Part shown: positions 27,391 through 35,410 of the stretch, one piece after another | Position numbering within the stretch: the first letter of the stretch is position 1 | Layout of the letters: each line of letters starts with the position of its first letter | NCBI RefSeq assembly: GCF_016907775.1 | Contig: NZ_JAFBCO010000001.1 | Span: 620,001 to 684,000, forward strand | Direction: 5' to 3' | Origin: Pseudoglutamicibacter cumminsii | Lineage (GTDB): Bacteria; Actinomycetota; Actinomycetes; Actinomycetales; Micrococcaceae | DNA: 64,000 nt | Translations under genes and position numbers: made by a program | Notes under the pieces: generated by a model | The model's database searches: none | What the model was told of the DNA's origin: nothing | The model's input: the letters and a program-made list of their open reading frames with translations, nothing else

Positions 27391-27449
27391 GGCGGGTAGG
27401 TTTAGATGAGGCCTCAGCGGAGGCCGAGCACTGAACCTACCCGCCTGTT
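27391..27449 (+). terminator. Terminator after MHS transporter
   Basis: GGCGGGTAGGTT (27391-27402) and AACCTACCCGCC (27434-27445) form a 12-bp outer stem with an inner GGCCT/AGGCC hairpin, followed by TGTTT. The next gene's ribosome site starts 6 nt later. Confidence 0.7.
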
Positions 27450-27463
27450 TGTGTAAGGAGACC

Positions 27464-28411
27464 ATGATGGGCAACGTTTCGGCGATGCTTGGCGTGCTGT
27501 CTGGCTTCACAGCTATCTGGGTTGTGATCCTGGTCGGCTACATTGCCGGAAAACTCAACGTCTTCGGCCCCGAGGGCCGCTACGTACTGAACCGGCTCAC
27601 GTTCCTCATCGCAAGCCCGGCCCTGCTGTTCCACACGATCGCGCGAGCCGACGTCGCTGTCATCTTCGGGCCGCAAGTGTTCATCGCCGCGATCAGCGCG
27701 TTCACCGTCATGACGCTCTACGTGCTGATCGCATGCCTAGCCCTCAAACGCAGGTCAGCTGAACTTACCGTGGGCGCGCTTTCAGCCGGCATGGTCAACT
27801 CGGCTAACCTCGGCATCCCCATCGCGATCTTCGTGCTCGGCGACGCAACCTACTCCGTGCCGGTCCTGCTGTTCCAGCTCGCGATCCTCCAGCCGATCTC
27901 CCTCATCTGCCTCGATGTTCAGACCCAACGTGTCGGCTCCGGCGTGGTCGGCGCGCTCAAAGGCATCGCAACCAACCCGCTGATCCTCGCCTCACTCGCC
28001 GGCGTCATCGTAGCCACCACTGGAGCCACCATCCCAGAAACCGTCATGAACCCCATCGAAATCCTCGGTGGCGCCGCGGTCCCGGCGATGCTCATGGCGT
28101 TCGGTATCTCGCTCGTGGGTTCCAAGCCGCTCCAGCACGGCAGCGGCCGCCGGATCGACGTCATGCTCGTGCTCACCTTCAAACTCATCGTGCACCCGCT
28201 GATCGCGTGGTTCCTCGCCGCCGTCGTATTCCAGCTCGACTCCGCCGGCATCTTCATGGCCGTAATCCTCGGTGTGCTCCCCACCGCGCAAAACGTGTTC
28301 GTGACCGCAACCCACTACAACCAAGGCATGGTCACCGCGAAAGACACCGTACTGCTCTCCACACTGCTCGGGGTGCCGCTCATGTTCATCTGCGCGATGC
28401 TGTTCGGGTGA
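27464..28411 (+). CDS. AEC-family (auxin efflux carrier-like) transporter, intact copy
   Basis: The protein has 315 residues and about 10 membrane helices. It starts at tandem ATG codons (27464, 27467) behind AAGGAG. Family features are GYIAGKLNVFGPEGRYVLNR at the N-terminus and the conserved GMVNSANLGIPIAIFVLGD. AEC carriers move dicarboxylates and other small acids. The last 786 bp fall inside a 2.18-kb repeat whose second copy at 38213 lacks the first 54 codons. This is the complete gene, and its upstream region is native. Confidence 0.87.
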   Translation: MMGNVSAMLGVLSGFTAIWVVILVGYIAGKLNVFGPEGRYVLNRLTFLIASPALLFHTIARADVAVIFGPQVFIAAISAFTVMTLYVLIACLALKRRSAELTVGALSAGMVNSANLGIPIAIFVLGDATYSVPVLLFQLAILQPISLICLDVQTQRVGSGVVGALKGIATNPLILASLAGVIVATTGATIPETVMNPIEILGGAAVPAMLMAFGISLVGSKPLQHGSGRRIDVMLVLTFKLIVHPLIAWFLAAVVFQLDSAGIFMAVILGVLPTAQNVFVTATHYNQGMVTAKDTVLLSTLLGVPLMFICAMLFG

Positions 28412-29806
28412 GCGCCCGTCCCACGCAGTCGGCGTACGATGCGGTAGCGGCCCAGCCGGCCATGTAACTGTTGGTGCTCAGCGGCCCATGAAGCGGACCC
28501 GGATGCGGCGCACACGGCGCCGCAACTCGCCTTGCGGTGCGTGCCGGTTCCAGTGCCACAGTCCCCACAAACCAGCCACCAACGAAATCAGCCCCGCCAA
28601 GAAAACAGACGCGCGGGCACCCAAGATCTCGGCCAGCCACCCCATCAAAGGCGCACCGAGCGGCGTGCCACCCATGACCAAAACCATGTACAGCGCCATC
28701 ACGCGTCCGCGATACCGCGGGTCGACCGTCATCTGCAACGTCACATTGCACGAATTCAAGAACGTCACGGCCGCCCAACCAGTCGGGATCAGCAAGACCG
28801 CATACAGCCACAACCACGGGGCCGCGCACGCGGCGATCACGGTGATACCGAAACCGATCGCGCCACCCACCACAAACTTCAGCCGCGAACCCTGCCTCCG
28901 CGCCGCCATCAACGCGCCAGCCAACGTACCGCACGCCTGGATTGTGCCGAGCAAACCGAACACCTCAGCATCCGCATCGAACACCGTGGTAGCCATAACC
29001 GAGTTGAACACCGGGAAATTCAGACCAAACGAACCCACCACAAACGCGAGCACCATAATCATGATGAGCGTAGGCCGCTGCGCAACATACTTGATGCCCT
29101 CAACAACCTGGCCACGCTGACGCGGAACCCGCGGCTGGCTGTTCGCCGGCATGTTCCGGGAAATCACAAACAGCGAAAGCAGAACGCCCGCGAAACTCGC
29201 GGCGTTGAGCAAGAAAACCCAGCCCGTACCGACCGCGGCAATCAACAGCCCCGAAACACCCGGGCCAATCAGCCGTGCCGAATTAAAACTCGTCGAATTC
29301 AACGAAACCGCGTTCGGAACCAACTTAGACGGCACCAAGTCATTCACGAGAGCCTGACGGGCCGGCGCATCGAACGCCGCCCCCACACCCAGCAGCGTCG
29401 CGAAAACATACACATGCCACAGCTCAACCGTCTCCGTGAGCACCATGACACCCAGGATCACCGCGAGCACACACATGAACGCCTGCGCGATCTGCACGAT
29501 GCGCAGGCGCGGATAACGGTCAGCCATCACGCCTGCATAGGCAGACAAAAAGAGGATCGGCAAAAACTGCAGACCCATCACGACGCCCACCGCGGTCCCC
29601 GAATTATCAGTCAGCTGGGTCAGGACCAGCCAGTCCTGCGCGATGCGCTGCATCCACGTCCCGATATTCGAAACCAAGCCGCCGAAAAACCACCACCGGT
29701 AATTCTTGATCTGCAGCGAGGCGAACATGCGGGACATGAATAGGCGGCCTCCTCAACGGCGCAGAACCGGTGGGGCCACACACAACGGGACCCCGGCGTG
29801 GATTGA
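27626..29806 (+). repeat. 2.18-kb direct repeat, copy 1
   Basis: This matches 38213-40393 with a constant offset of 10,587 bp and about 16 differences by eye. About 11 of those lie in the first 150 bp, one near 28105, three near 29506-29534 and one near 29783. It covers the 3' five-sixths of the AEC gene and all of the MFS gene. The right edge stops inside one arm of the terminator that is complete in copy 2. Confidence 0.93.
28478..29737 (-). CDS. MFS exporter (EntS-like, MFS_3), copy 1
   Basis: This 419-residue, 12-helix major facilitator resembles the enterobactin exporter-like MFS_3 group: NYRWWFFGGLVSNIGTWMQR at the start, LFLSAYAGVMADRYPRLR after helix 2, and DAPARQALVNDLVPSKLVPN. It is convergent with the AEC gene. 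The start is followed downstream in the genome by only 69 bp of native leader before the repeat ends. It differs from copy 2 at two residues or fewer, if at all, since the observed base changes are mostly silent on this strand. Confidence 0.88.
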   Translation of the reverse strand: MSRMFASLQIKNYRWWFFGGLVSNIGTWMQRIAQDWLVLTQLTDNSGTAVGVVMGLQFLPILFLSAYAGVMADRYPRLRIVQIAQAFMCVLAVILGVMVLTETVELWHVYVFATLLGVGAAFDAPARQALVNDLVPSKLVPNAVSLNSTSFNSARLIGPGVSGLLIAAVGTGWVFLLNAASFAGVLLSLFVISRNMPANSQPRVPRQRGQVVEGIKYVAQRPTLIMIMVLAFVVGSFGLNFPVFNSVMATTVFDADAEVFGLLGTIQACGTLAGALMAARRQGSRLKFVVGGAIGFGITVIAACAAPWLWLYAVLLIPTGWAAVTFLNSCNVTLQMTVDPRYRGRVMALYMVLVMGGTPLGAPLMGWLAEILGARASVFLAGLISLVAGLWGLWHWNRHAPQGELRRRVRRIRVRFMGR

Positions 29807-29900
29807 CGGCTAGATCGAGAAAAACAAAGACCGGCCCTGGGCTCCCACCAAAATGGGTAGCGGTACCGGTCATGTTGGTATTCAGGCTAGGCGATGACAC

Positions 29901-31121
29901 CTAGCTGTGCAACGGTGAGGGCTCGACAAGCCACTCGATAATGTTTTTGTGTTGGATCCCGTCGCGGCTCATGTCGAACTGGTCCATGCTCAGCACGGTT
30001 TTCGGGAAGTTGTCGGTAACCCCGCGAAGGGCACCGAACTCGCGGTCGACGGTGTTTTGGCTGCCGAGCAGGTAACTCACCTGGAAGTACTCGGTGTCGG
30101 AACCTTTGCGGGCGATGAAGTCAATCTCGCGCGCGCCGGCTCTTCCGACACTTACCTCGTACCCGCGCGCAAGCAGCTCCACGCACACGATGTTTTCGAG
30201 GGTCAGCTCAATGTCGGCCTGGTTCGAAAGGCCGAGCGTTTCACGAAAACCGTGATCCACCGCATAGTACTTCTCAGTTGCCCGAAGCCTCGCCTTCCCC
30301 ACAATGTCAAAGCGCGGAACCCGATAAATCAAGAAAGCGTTCACGCAAAACTCAAGGTAGTTCAACACGGTATCAACCGAAACGGTGCGCCCCTCGCTTT
30401 TGAAAAAACGCACCAGTGACTGCGCCGAGAAGGTTTTTCCAATATTTGCGAAGCAGTAACCGACGATGCGGTGAAAAATGTCGACGTCGCGGATCTGGTG
30501 ATACTCAATCACGTCTTTGAGCACAACCGAGTTGTACACCGAGTCAAGGTAGTCGAGCGAGGGTTCCCGGTCGAGGTTGAAGTATTTCAACGCCGGGAAA
30601 CCGCCGAACTGCACAAAGTGCTGGAAGTGTTCGCTCAGTGTGCGGTCGCTTTGGCGGTGCAGCTCGACAAATTCCGCAAACGAAAACGGTTGGATCAAGA
30701 ACTCAACGTAGCGACCGGCAAGATGTGTGGCGAGATCACCGGAAAGCATGCGCGAATTCGACCCGGTGACATAGATATCTGCGTCATAGTCGACGCGGAT
30801 CGCGTTGATGGCTTTCTCCCAGTCGGCGACCTGCTGAATTTCGTCAAAGAAGAAATACGCGCGGGTGTTTTTGTTGAGGTTTTCGGCTTCGATGCGCCGT
30901 AGCAGCGCCGCTGCGTCTGTGATGTGAAGCCCGTCAGCGGACTCAAAATTCATCGCAAACACTTGTGGATCAGCGCTGCCCGCGCGAATCACTTCTTGCA
31001 GCTGCTGCAGAATCGTAGATTTGCCGGAGCGACGCACACCGGTGAGCACCTTCACGAGGGGTTTGTCGATAAAGGGCTGGATCCGCGAAAAGTATCTCGG
31101 GCGTTCAATGATTCTGTCCAC
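29901..31121 (-). CDS. AAA ATPase with DUF4143 domain
   Basis: The protein has 406 residues. I choose GTG at 31121, with GGGAGG 6 nt upstream; a second GTG lies 3 nt before it, and a TTG further up falls inside a palindrome. Walker A is TGVRRSGKST (near residue 27) and Walker B FFDEIQQV. The C-terminal part is the DUF4143 domain with a PD-(D/E)XK-like REIDFIARKG segment. Such ATPases are common in variable regions, and their targets are mostly unknown. It is the first cargo gene beside repeat copy 1 and is preceded by two 20-bp palindromes. Confidence 0.88.
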   Translation of the reverse strand: MDRIIERPRYFSRIQPFIDKPLVKVLTGVRRSGKSTILQQLQEVIRAGSADPQVFAMNFESADGLHITDAAALLRRIEAENLNKNTRAYFFFDEIQQVADWEKAINAIRVDYDADIYVTGSNSRMLSGDLATHLAGRYVEFLIQPFSFAEFVELHRQSDRTLSEHFQHFVQFGGFPALKYFNLDREPSLDYLDSVYNSVVLKDVIEYHQIRDVDIFHRIVGYCFANIGKTFSAQSLVRFFKSEGRTVSVDTVLNYLEFCVNAFLIYRVPRFDIVGKARLRATEKYYAVDHGFRETLGLSNQADIELTLENIVCVELLARGYEVSVGRAGAREIDFIARKGSDTEYFQVSYLLGSQNTVDREFGALRGVTDNFPKTVLSMDQFDMSRDGIQHKNIIEWLVEPSPLHS

Positions 31122-31137
31122 CACAAACCTCCCTGTT

Positions 31138-31197
31138 TTGTCGAGTATAGTCGACAAGCTGCTACTTTGCGGAGGTTTTGTCGATCATAGTCGACAA
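31138..31197. promoter_or_regulatory. Twin 20-bp palindromic operators
   Basis: TTGTCGA-N6-TCGACAA occurs at 31138-31157 and again at 31178-31197, with centres exactly 40 bp apart. On the minus strand each is followed by AAAC. They lie just upstream of the DUF4143 ATPase start and are likely operators for a dimeric repressor. Confidence 0.65.
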
Positions 31198-31224
31198 GAA
31201 TCGCACTGGCTCGGGCACAAAACA

Positions 31225-31276
31225 GCGCACCGCGGGAAGGTTGCCGGCGTGTGCCAGCGTCCAACCCGCGGTGCGC
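31225..31276 (-). terminator. Terminator downstream of nrdF
   Basis: GCGCACCGCGGG (31225-31236) and CCCGCGGTGCGC (31265-31276) form a 12-bp GC-rich stem. Read on the minus strand it is followed by TGTTTTGTG. Confidence 0.7.
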
Positions 31277-31336
31277 TATTCGGACGGTGCGGCCCGAATC
31301 GAGCCGCTGAGCCCTCGAGCCGTTAAGCCCTTGAGC

Positions 31337-32365
31337 CTAGAAGTCCCAGTCGTCGTCGGTGGTGTCTTCGCCCTTACCGATGATGTAGCTCGATCCTGAT
31401 CCACTGAAGAAGTCGTGGTTTTCGTTGCTGCCAGGTGACAGCGCCGCGAGAATCTCAGGGTTCACTTCGGTCTCTTCAGCGGTAAACCGCGACGGGTAAC
31501 CGAGGTTCATCAGCGCCTTGTTCGCGTTGTAACGCACGAACACGGCAACGTCGTCCATCAGGCCGAGCGGCTCGTACAGCTCACCCGAGTACTGCAGCTC
31601 AAGCTCGTAGAGCTCTTCCAGCAGGTCGAAGGTGAACTTGCGCATCTCTTCCTGACGCTCTTTGCTCTGCGTCTCGAGTCCGCGCTGGTACTTGTAACCC
31701 GAGTAGTAACCATGCACTGCCTTGTCACGCAGAATCAGGCGGATCATGTCTGCGGTGTTCGTCAGCGTCGCGTGCACCGAGAAGTGCAGCGGCAGGTAGA
31801 ACCCTGCGTACAGCAGCAGCGACGACAGCAGCGTCGAAGACACTTTACGCTTGAGCGGATCATCGCCGTAGTAGTGGTGCAGCACCTTCTTGCAGCGTTC
31901 CTGCAGCAGATCGTTGGCAACTGCCCAGCGGTAGGCGTCGTCGATTTCCGGGGTGCTCGTCAGCGTTGAGAACACCGAGGAGTACGAGCGGGCGTGCACC
32001 GACTGCATGAACGCAATGTTGGTGTAGACGGCCTCTTCGTGTTCGGTGCGGGAGTCTTGGATCTGCACGATCTCACCGACAGTTGCCTGCACGGTGTCGA
32101 GCATGGTCAGACCGGTGAAGACGCGCATCGTGAGGGTGCGCTCTTCCTGGGTCATTTTCTGCCACGCGGGGATGTCGTTTGACAGCGGCACCTTCTCTGG
32201 CAGCCAGAAGTTCGCGGTCAGACGGTTCCACACCTCGAGGTCTTTGTCGTCGGTGACGCGGTTCCAGTTAATGGGGCGCAGCCGGGCTGTCGGGTCGTGG
32301 CGGTACGACGGCGGGGTGACCGAGATCTCTTGCAGCGGGCGGTCGGTGTTCAACGGATCAGTCAT
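31337..32365 (-). CDS. nrdF: NrdF, class Ie (metal-free, DOPA-radical type) ribonucleotide reductase small subunit
   Basis: This 342-residue R2 protein provides the radical for reducing ribonucleotides in NrdE. By alignment with canonical NrdF from memory, D90, H124 and H218 and the radical Tyr128 (HARSYSS) are kept. Three Glu metal ligands are replaced: Gln121 in FMQSVHARSY, Ser181 in LLSSLLLYAGFY, and Lys215 in LRDKAVHGYY. This Q-S-K set defines the class Ie group, which works without iron or manganese through a tyrosine-derived DOPA radical made with NrdI. The gene is the last of nrdI-nrdE-nrdF. The family call is certain; the class rests on these residues. Confidence 0.88.
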   Translation of the reverse strand: MTDPLNTDRPLQEISVTPPSYRHDPTARLRPINWNRVTDDKDLEVWNRLTANFWLPEKVPLSNDIPAWQKMTQEERTLTMRVFTGLTMLDTVQATVGEIVQIQDSRTEHEEAVYTNIAFMQSVHARSYSSVFSTLTSTPEIDDAYRWAVANDLLQERCKKVLHHYYGDDPLKRKVSSTLLSSLLLYAGFYLPLHFSVHATLTNTADMIRLILRDKAVHGYYSGYKYQRGLETQSKERQEEMRKFTFDLLEELYELELQYSGELYEPLGLMDDVAVFVRYNANKALMNLGYPSRFTAEETEVNPEILAALSPGSNENHDFFSGSGSSYIIGKGEDTTDDDWDF

Positions 32366-32479
32366 AGTTCAATAAAGCTCTTTCACTAGTGGTGTCTGGT
32401 GGTCAGTGCGCGGAGTGCGCGGACGGCGCGCGGTGCGCCCGCGCGCGCAGCACGGGCGCACACGCGGGCGCGAACGCGA
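32366..32479. other. Very GC-rich nrdE-nrdF intergenic spacer
   Basis: The 32406-32478 part is mostly alternating G and C. It contains the hairpin GTGCGCCCG (32433-32441) / CGGGCGCAC (32453-32461). It may adjust the nrdE:nrdF ratio through RNA stability. No gene is seen. Confidence 0.5.
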
Positions 32480-34654
32480 CTACAGCGCGCAGGAAACGCA
32501 GCCTTCGATCTCGGTTCCCTCGAGCGCGGGCTGGCGCAGGCGGATGTAGTACAGCGTCTTGATGCCCTTGCGCCACGCGTAGATCTGCGCGCGGTTGATG
32601 TCGCGAGTGGTCGCCTCGTCTTTAAAGAACAGCGTGAGCGACAGACCCTGATCCACGTGCTTGGTCGCAGCAGCGTAGGTGTCGATGATCTTCTCGGCGC
32701 CGATTTCGTAGGCGTCTTCGAAGAACTCGAGGTTGTCGTTTGTCATGTGCGGAGCCGGGTAGTACACGCGGCCGAGCTTGCCCTCTTTACGAATCTCAAT
32801 CTTCGAGGCGATCGGGTGGATCGAAGCCGTCGAGTTGTTCACGTAGCTAATCGACCCGGTCGGTGGCACCGCCTGCAGGTACGCGTTGTAGATACCGTGT
32901 TCGCGGATCGACTCGCGCAGCTGTTCCCAGTCCGCAACCGTCGGCAGCGCAACTCCGGCCTCGGCGAAGAGCTCACGCACCCGCGCGGTTTCTGGCACCC
33001 ACTCCTCGGCCGTGTAACGGTCGAAGTAGCTGCCGTCAGCGTAGTCGCTCTTCTCGAAGCCCGCGAAGGTCGCACCGCGGTCAATCGCCAGCTGGTTCGA
33101 AGCGCGCAGCGCGTGGTAGGTCACCGTGCGGAAGTACGCGTCGGTGAAGTCAATTCCCTCTTCGCTGCCGTAGTGGATGCGCTGCGAAGCGAGGTAGCCA
33201 TGCAGGTTCATCTGGCCGAGGCCGATGGCGTGTGACGCACGGTTACCCTCGGCAATTGACGGCACCGCCTGAATGTCGGTCTGATCCGACACACTCGTCA
33301 GCGCCCGCACCGCAATCTCAACGGTTGCGCCGAAGTCCGGGCTGGCCATTGCCTGCGCAATGTTCAGCGAGCCGAGGTTGCACGAAATGTCGTGACCGAT
33401 CGTCTCGTACCCGATTGCGGCGTCGTACTCAGAGGCGGTGTTCACCTGCAGAATCTCCGAGCACAGGTTCGACATGTTGATGTGCCCCTCGAGCGGGTTC
33501 GCACGGTTCACAGTGTCTTCGAACAGCACGTACGGGTAGCCCGACTCGAACTGCAGCTCAGCGAGGGTCTTGAAGAACTCGCGCGCGCTGATCGTGGTCT
33601 TGCGGATCCGCGGGTTCGCGACGAACTCGTCGTAGCGCTCGGTGATTGACTGATCCGAAAGCGGAATACCGGTTTCGCGAAGCACATCGTAGGGGCTAAA
33701 CAGGTGCATATCTTTGTTCTGCTTAGCCAGTTCGAAGGTCACATCCGGAATCACAACCCCAACCGACAGGGTCTTAATGCGGATCTTCTCGTCAGCGTTT
33801 TCACGCTTCGTGTCGAGGAACCGCATAATGTCGGGGTGGTGCGCGTGCAGGTACGCAGCGCCTGCGCCCTGGCGAGCGCCGAGCTGGTTCGCGTAGCTGA
33901 AGCTGTCTTCGAGGATCTTCATCACGGGAACAACACCGGAAGCCTGGTTCTCGACCTGCTTAATCGGGGCACCCGCCTCGCGGAGGTTTGACAGCAGCAG
34001 CGCCACACCGCCGCCGCGCTTGGACAGCTGCAGCGCAGAGTTAACGCTGCGGCCAATCGATTCGAGATTGTCTTCAACGCGCAGCAGGAAGCACGACACG
34101 AGCTCGCCGCGCTGTTTCTTACCCGTGTTCAAGAACGTCGGAGTTGCCGGCTGGAAACGGCCCGAGAGGATCTCGGTGACCGTCTTCGAAGCCAGTTCCT
34201 CGTCACCCTGACCGAGGAACAGCGCCGTGGCAACAACTCGCTGCTCGAAGTTTTCGAGGAAGAGGCTGCCGTCGAAGGTTTTCAGCGCGTAGGAGGTGAA
34301 GAACTTAAACGCACCGAGGAAGGTCTGGAACTTGTGCCCGAAAGCGTCGGCCTGTTCGTGGAGGCGCTCGACGAAGTCCTTGTCGTAGGCGCGCAGGTAT
34401 TCGGCTTCGTAGTACTCGTTTTCGATCAGCCACTCCAGGCGTTCCCACACCGAAGCGAACTGCTTCGTGTTCGGGATGACCTGCTGGTTCAGGTAGGCCT
34501 CCGCCGCTTCGTGATCCTTGTCAAACTGGATCGACCCGTCCGCCGCAAACAGGTTCAGCTGGGCGTTGAGCGCGTGGTAGTCCTTCCGCTCGCCGACCCC
34601 GCCAACCCGTGCAGTGTTGGGGGTGGTTGTTTCTGATGGTGTGGCGATCGTCAT
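32480..34654 (-). CDS. nrdE: NrdE, ribonucleotide reductase catalytic subunit
   Basis: The protein has 724 residues, the usual length for class Ib/Ie NrdE. It shows [20 protein letters not shown] around the first active-site Cys, [11 protein letters not shown] with the thiyl-radical region, [12 protein letters not shown], and the redox C-terminus EGCVSCAL (two Cys spaced CxxC). It has no N-terminal ATP-cone of the activity-regulating type. Its start overlaps nrdI by ATGA. It partners with the unusual NrdF encoded 114 bp downstream. Confidence 0.95.
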   Translation of the reverse strand: MTIATPSETTTPNTARVGGVGERKDYHALNAQLNLFAADGSIQFDKDHEAAEAYLNQQVIPNTKQFASVWERLEWLIENEYYEAEYLRAYDKDFVERLHEQADAFGHKFQTFLGAFKFFTSYALKTFDGSLFLENFEQRVVATALFLGQGDEELASKTVTEILSGRFQPATPTFLNTGKKQRGELVSCFLLRVEDNLESIGRSVNSALQLSKRGGGVALLLSNLREAGAPIKQVENQASGVVPVMKILEDSFSYANQLGARQGAGAAYLHAHHPDIMRFLDTKRENADEKIRIKTLSVGVVIPDVTFELAKQNKDMHLFSPYDVLRETGIPLSDQSITERYDEFVANPRIRKTTISAREFFKTLAELQFESGYPYVLFEDTVNRANPLEGHINMSNLCSEILQVNTASEYDAAIGYETIGHDISCNLGSLNIAQAMASPDFGATVEIAVRALTSVSDQTDIQAVPSIAEGNRASHAIGLGQMNLHGYLASQRIHYGSEEGIDFTDAYFRTVTYHALRASNQLAIDRGATFAGFEKSDYADGSYFDRYTAEEWVPETARVRELFAEAGVALPTVADWEQLRESIREHGIYNAYLQAVPPTGSISYVNNSTASIHPIASKIEIRKEGKLGRVYYPAPHMTNDNLEFFEDAYEIGAEKIIDTYAAATKHVDQGLSLTLFFKDEATTRDINRAQIYAWRKGIKTLYYIRLRQPALEGTEIEGCVSCAL

Positions 34655-35160
34655 GCGACGTCCTCCTCATTTGCTTCTGCTTCTAATGTGTTCTGTCGTG
34701 CCCAAAATTCGTCTAAACCAGCCTTGACTCGAGCAACGTCGCGGTTGGTGCCAAGAAGTTCAAAGCGGTACAGCTCAGGAACTTTGCACTTGGCTGAGAT
34801 GATCGGTCCTGCGATGCAGTAGTGCTCACCGAAGTTGGTGTTCCCCGCGGTAATCACGCCGCGGATCAGCGCGCGGTTTGCAGGATCGTTCAGGAACGTA
34901 ATCACCTGCCGCGGCACCGCCCCGGCCTGCGCTCCGCCGCCGTAGGTCGGAACCACGAGCACGTAGGGCCTGGTCACTCGGATCATTCCCTCTGTGCGCG
35001 GTCGGAGTGGGATCCGCACCGCCGGGCGCTCGAGCTTCTCGACGAAGCGGAGGGTGTTCTCCGAAACGCTCGAGAAAAACACCAGGTCAGGTGAATCTTG
35101 CCCCTCGAGCACTCGCACCTCCGCGACGCTTCGTGTTCGGCCTTCCCTGCGTTCACTCAT
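34651..35160 (-). CDS. nrdI: NrdI flavodoxin-like activator
   Basis: The protein has 169 residues from ATG at 35160, with AGGAG 9 nt upstream; another ATG lies 6 nt before it. NrdI features are [18 protein letters not shown] (FMN phosphate loop), [10 protein letters not shown] and [16 protein letters not shown]. NrdI supplies superoxide to activate class Ib NrdF; in class Ie it is needed to hydroxylate the tyrosine to DOPA. It overlaps nrdE by 4 nt. No nrdH glutaredoxin gene is present in this operon. Confidence 0.92.
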   Translation of the reverse strand: MSERREGRTRSVAEVRVLEGQDSPDLVFFSSVSENTLRFVEKLERPAVRIPLRPRTEGMIRVTRPYVLVVPTYGGGAQAGAVPRQVITFLNDPANRALIRGVITAGNTNFGEHYCIAGPIISAKCKVPELYRFELLGTNRDVARVKAGLDEFWARQNTLEAEANEEDVA

Positions 35161-35203
35161 CAGCATGTTCTCCTCTCAGCATTTGCGCCTCAGCAATCCC
35201 ACC

Positions 35204-35248
35204 CCTACATCTAGTCCTGACCCACATTGCGGGCACCACATATAGTGT
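35204..35248 (-). promoter_or_regulatory. Tandem NrdR boxes upstream of nrdI
   Basis: ACCACATATAGTGT at 35235-35248 closely matches the NrdR palindrome. CCTACATCTAGTCC at 35204-35217 matches 9 of 14 positions and lies exactly 31 bp away, the spacing expected for paired NrdR sites. They lie 44-88 bp upstream of nrdI. NrdR should repress the operon when dATP is ample. Confidence 0.65.
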
Positions 35249-35410
35249 TTAGCACGAATACTCTCACAAATCTACGACACGCCGAAGTGCAGACTACGTC
35301 ATACCGAACCCAAGACTCAAAGGGGTTGCTTATGGTGCTGTCAGACTCGACGTACTACGGTAGAGAGCACAAGTGAGACCCGGAAACTAAAGAATGAATG
35401 AGGGCGCCTG

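Noticed and set aside
28532-29743. 403-codon plus-strand frame (also 39119-40330)
   Set aside because: Antisense to the MFS exporter in both repeat copies; Arg/His/Gln-rich with no domain.
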